A stretch of DNA of 64,000 bases from Chryseobacterium binzhouense. Lineage in GTDB: Bacteria > Bacteroidota > Bacteroidia > Flavobacteriales > Weeksellaceae. The translations under genes and the position numbers were made by a program. The stretch lies in the NCBI RefSeq assembly GCF_007474545.1, contig NZ_VKOG01000005.1:1-64000 (forward strand). The letters run 5' to 3'. This document shows, piece after piece, positions 62,967 to 64,000 of this stretch (positions are counted from its first letter, which is position 1; each line of letters begins with the position of its first letter). The notes beneath the pieces are model-generated. The model was given only the letters and a program-made list of their open reading frames with translations. It made no database searches and was not told the origin of the DNA.

Positions 62967-64000
62967 TTGAAAAAACTAGTTTTACCACTGAGCTTAATGG
63001 TTCCGATGCTGTTTTTCTCACAAAACAGAAAAAGAGATACAACAACAAGAACTACGCAAATTGAGGAAGTTGTTTTCCAGAAAAGAGGTACAGGACGCAC
63101 CAATGATATTACAGCCGTAAGTATTTCAGGAAAAGATGCCAAAAATGTTTCCAGCATTTCGGGCGGAGTGGAAAGTTTGCTTAAAACACTTCCTTCGGTA
63201 AACTCAAATACAGAGCTCTCTTCCCAGTATATGGTACGTGGAGGCAATTATGACGAAAACTTAATTTACATTAATGATATTGAAATTTACAGACCTTTCC
63301 TGATCAGAAATTCACAACAGGAGGGCTTAAGTATCATCAATCCAGATATGGTTTCCACGGTCAACTTTTCAGCCGGAGGTTTTGAACCAAGATATGGTGA
63401 TAAAATGTCATCTGCCTTAAATGTTTATTATCGCGAGCCGAAAAAGTTTGAGCTTTCAGGAGAAGCAAGTTTAATAGGCGGAAGACTGACGACGGGTTTT
63501 GCTTCAGGAAAAGAAAACGGAAACGGAAATAAGAAATTTACCGCTTTATTTTCGGGAAGATACAGAAACACCAATCTCGTTCTGAATACTTTAAATGAAG
63601 ATACAGATTTCAATCCCACTTATTATGATTTTCAGTCTTATCTGAATTTTCACGCAACCGAAAAGCTTAACTTCTCCTTCATAGGATATTATTCTAAGAA
63701 TGATTATGAAATGATTCCTAAACAGAGAAGTGTAGATTTTGGTTCTATCAATCAGCCTCTTAATCTTACTGTATTTTATAACGGTAGAGAAAATGACCAG
63801 TATAAAAACATGATGGGAACTTTTTCTGCCAATTTCAAGGCATCGGATAAATGGAGATTTACGCTGGATAATTTTGCATATCAGAATCGTGAGAGAGAAT
63901 ATTATACAATTGCTTCCAGCTATGTTTTACAGACCTATGATCCGGTTACAGGAAACCCTATTACTTCTTATGATGTAGGCGGACAAATTGAGCATGCTAG
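62967..64000 (+). CDS. TonB-dependent receptor, 5' part (runs off window)
   Basis: From a TTG at 62967 the frame is open to the window edge (344 codons). The start gives a signal peptide KKLVLPLSLMVPMLFFSQ and then IEEVVFQKRG, a TonB-box-like segment. The plug domain follows (ITAVSISGKDAKNVSSISGG, LKTLPSVNSNTELSSQYMVRG, YDENLIYINDIEIYRPF, INPDMVSTVNFSAGGFEPRYGDK), then barrel strands. No ATG fits upstream, and the internal ATG codons would cut the signal peptide. The substrate is unknown. No carboxypeptidase-like N-terminal domain is present. Confidence 0.85.
   Translation, partial: MKKLVLPLSLMVPMLFFSQNRKRDTTTRTTQIEEVVFQKRGTGRTNDITAVSISGKDAKNVSSISGGVESLLKTLPSVNSNTELSSQYMVRGGNYDENLIYINDIEIYRPFLIRNSQQEGLSIINPDMVSTVNFSAGGFEPRYGDKMSSALNVYYREPKKFELSGEASLIGGRLTTGFASGKENGNGNKKFTALFSGRYRNTNLVLNTLNEDTDFNPTYYDFQSYLNFHATEKLNFSFIGYYSKNDYEMIPKQRSVDFGSINQPLNLTVFYNGRENDQYKNMMGTFSANFKASDKWRFTLDNFAYQNREREYYTIASSYVLQTYDPVTGNPITSYDVGGQIEHA

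Overview
The window is about 35% G+C and reads as a chromosomal segment of a Chryseobacterium-like member of the Flavobacteriia (Bacteroidota). Supporting signs are SusC/SusD outer-membrane pairs, promoters of the TTG-N19-23-TAnnTTTG type, almost no Shine-Dalgarno sequences before genes, many lipoprotein signals, a GT117 (DUF2723) protein and a candidate sulfonolipid gene pair. I see no rRNA, tRNA or CRISPR array.

Layout. (1) 1-7676 is a defence island. It holds the start of an hsdS-like specificity gene on the minus strand (running off the left edge), a divergent tyrosine recombinase, hsdR, and a McrB/McrC pair. (2) 7717-9916 holds a small unknown protein, DUF1294 and a PfpI-like protein, with two related 260-280 bp MITE-like repeats. 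(3) 10151-19898 holds typA, a lipoprotein M23 peptidase with an SH3 domain, a GHL10 lipoprotein, a cluster of three paralogous secreted proteins with a small lipoprotein, and metG. (4) 20228-32837 is a starch/maltodextrin utilisation locus on the plus strand: SusC, SusD, SusE-like, GH97, DoxX, a small lipoprotein, GH13, an NTF2-like protein and an MFS sugar transporter. Oligosaccharides would be bound and imported at the outer membrane, cut to glucose and small maltodextrins in the periplasm, then carried across the inner membrane. (5) 33036-34441 holds pirin and an FMN reductase, followed by a compact promoter/24-codon ORF/terminator unit. (6) 34689-41045 holds purine genes purM, purN, purH, purD and guaA, with a structured leader before purH. 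(7) 41154-42324 holds a K+ channel-like protein and DUF805.

(8) 42392-49500 (minus strand) is a fatty-acid beta-oxidation cluster: marR, fadB-like, fadA-like, an unknown membrane protein and an acyl-CoA dehydrogenase. Two perfect palindromes sit upstream of marR. A REP-associated tyrosine transposase with four REP hairpins lies between fadB and fadA. (9) 49664-55299 (minus strand) holds a stand-alone ABC ATPase, a B12-binding-type radical SAM protein with an unusual cysteine spacing, and an oxoamine synthase plus cysteine-synthase-like pair that fits sulfonolipid synthesis. (10) 55521-64000 holds a GT117 protein, a GT-C-like membrane protein, DUF1697, a TPR protein, kdsA and the start of a TonB-dependent receptor.

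The observations most worth follow-up are the probable phase-variable type I R-M locus at the left edge, the nested REP/RAYT element, the orphan transcription unit before purM, the purH leader carrying a perfect anti-SD complement inside a hairpin, and the unnamed secreted-protein family.
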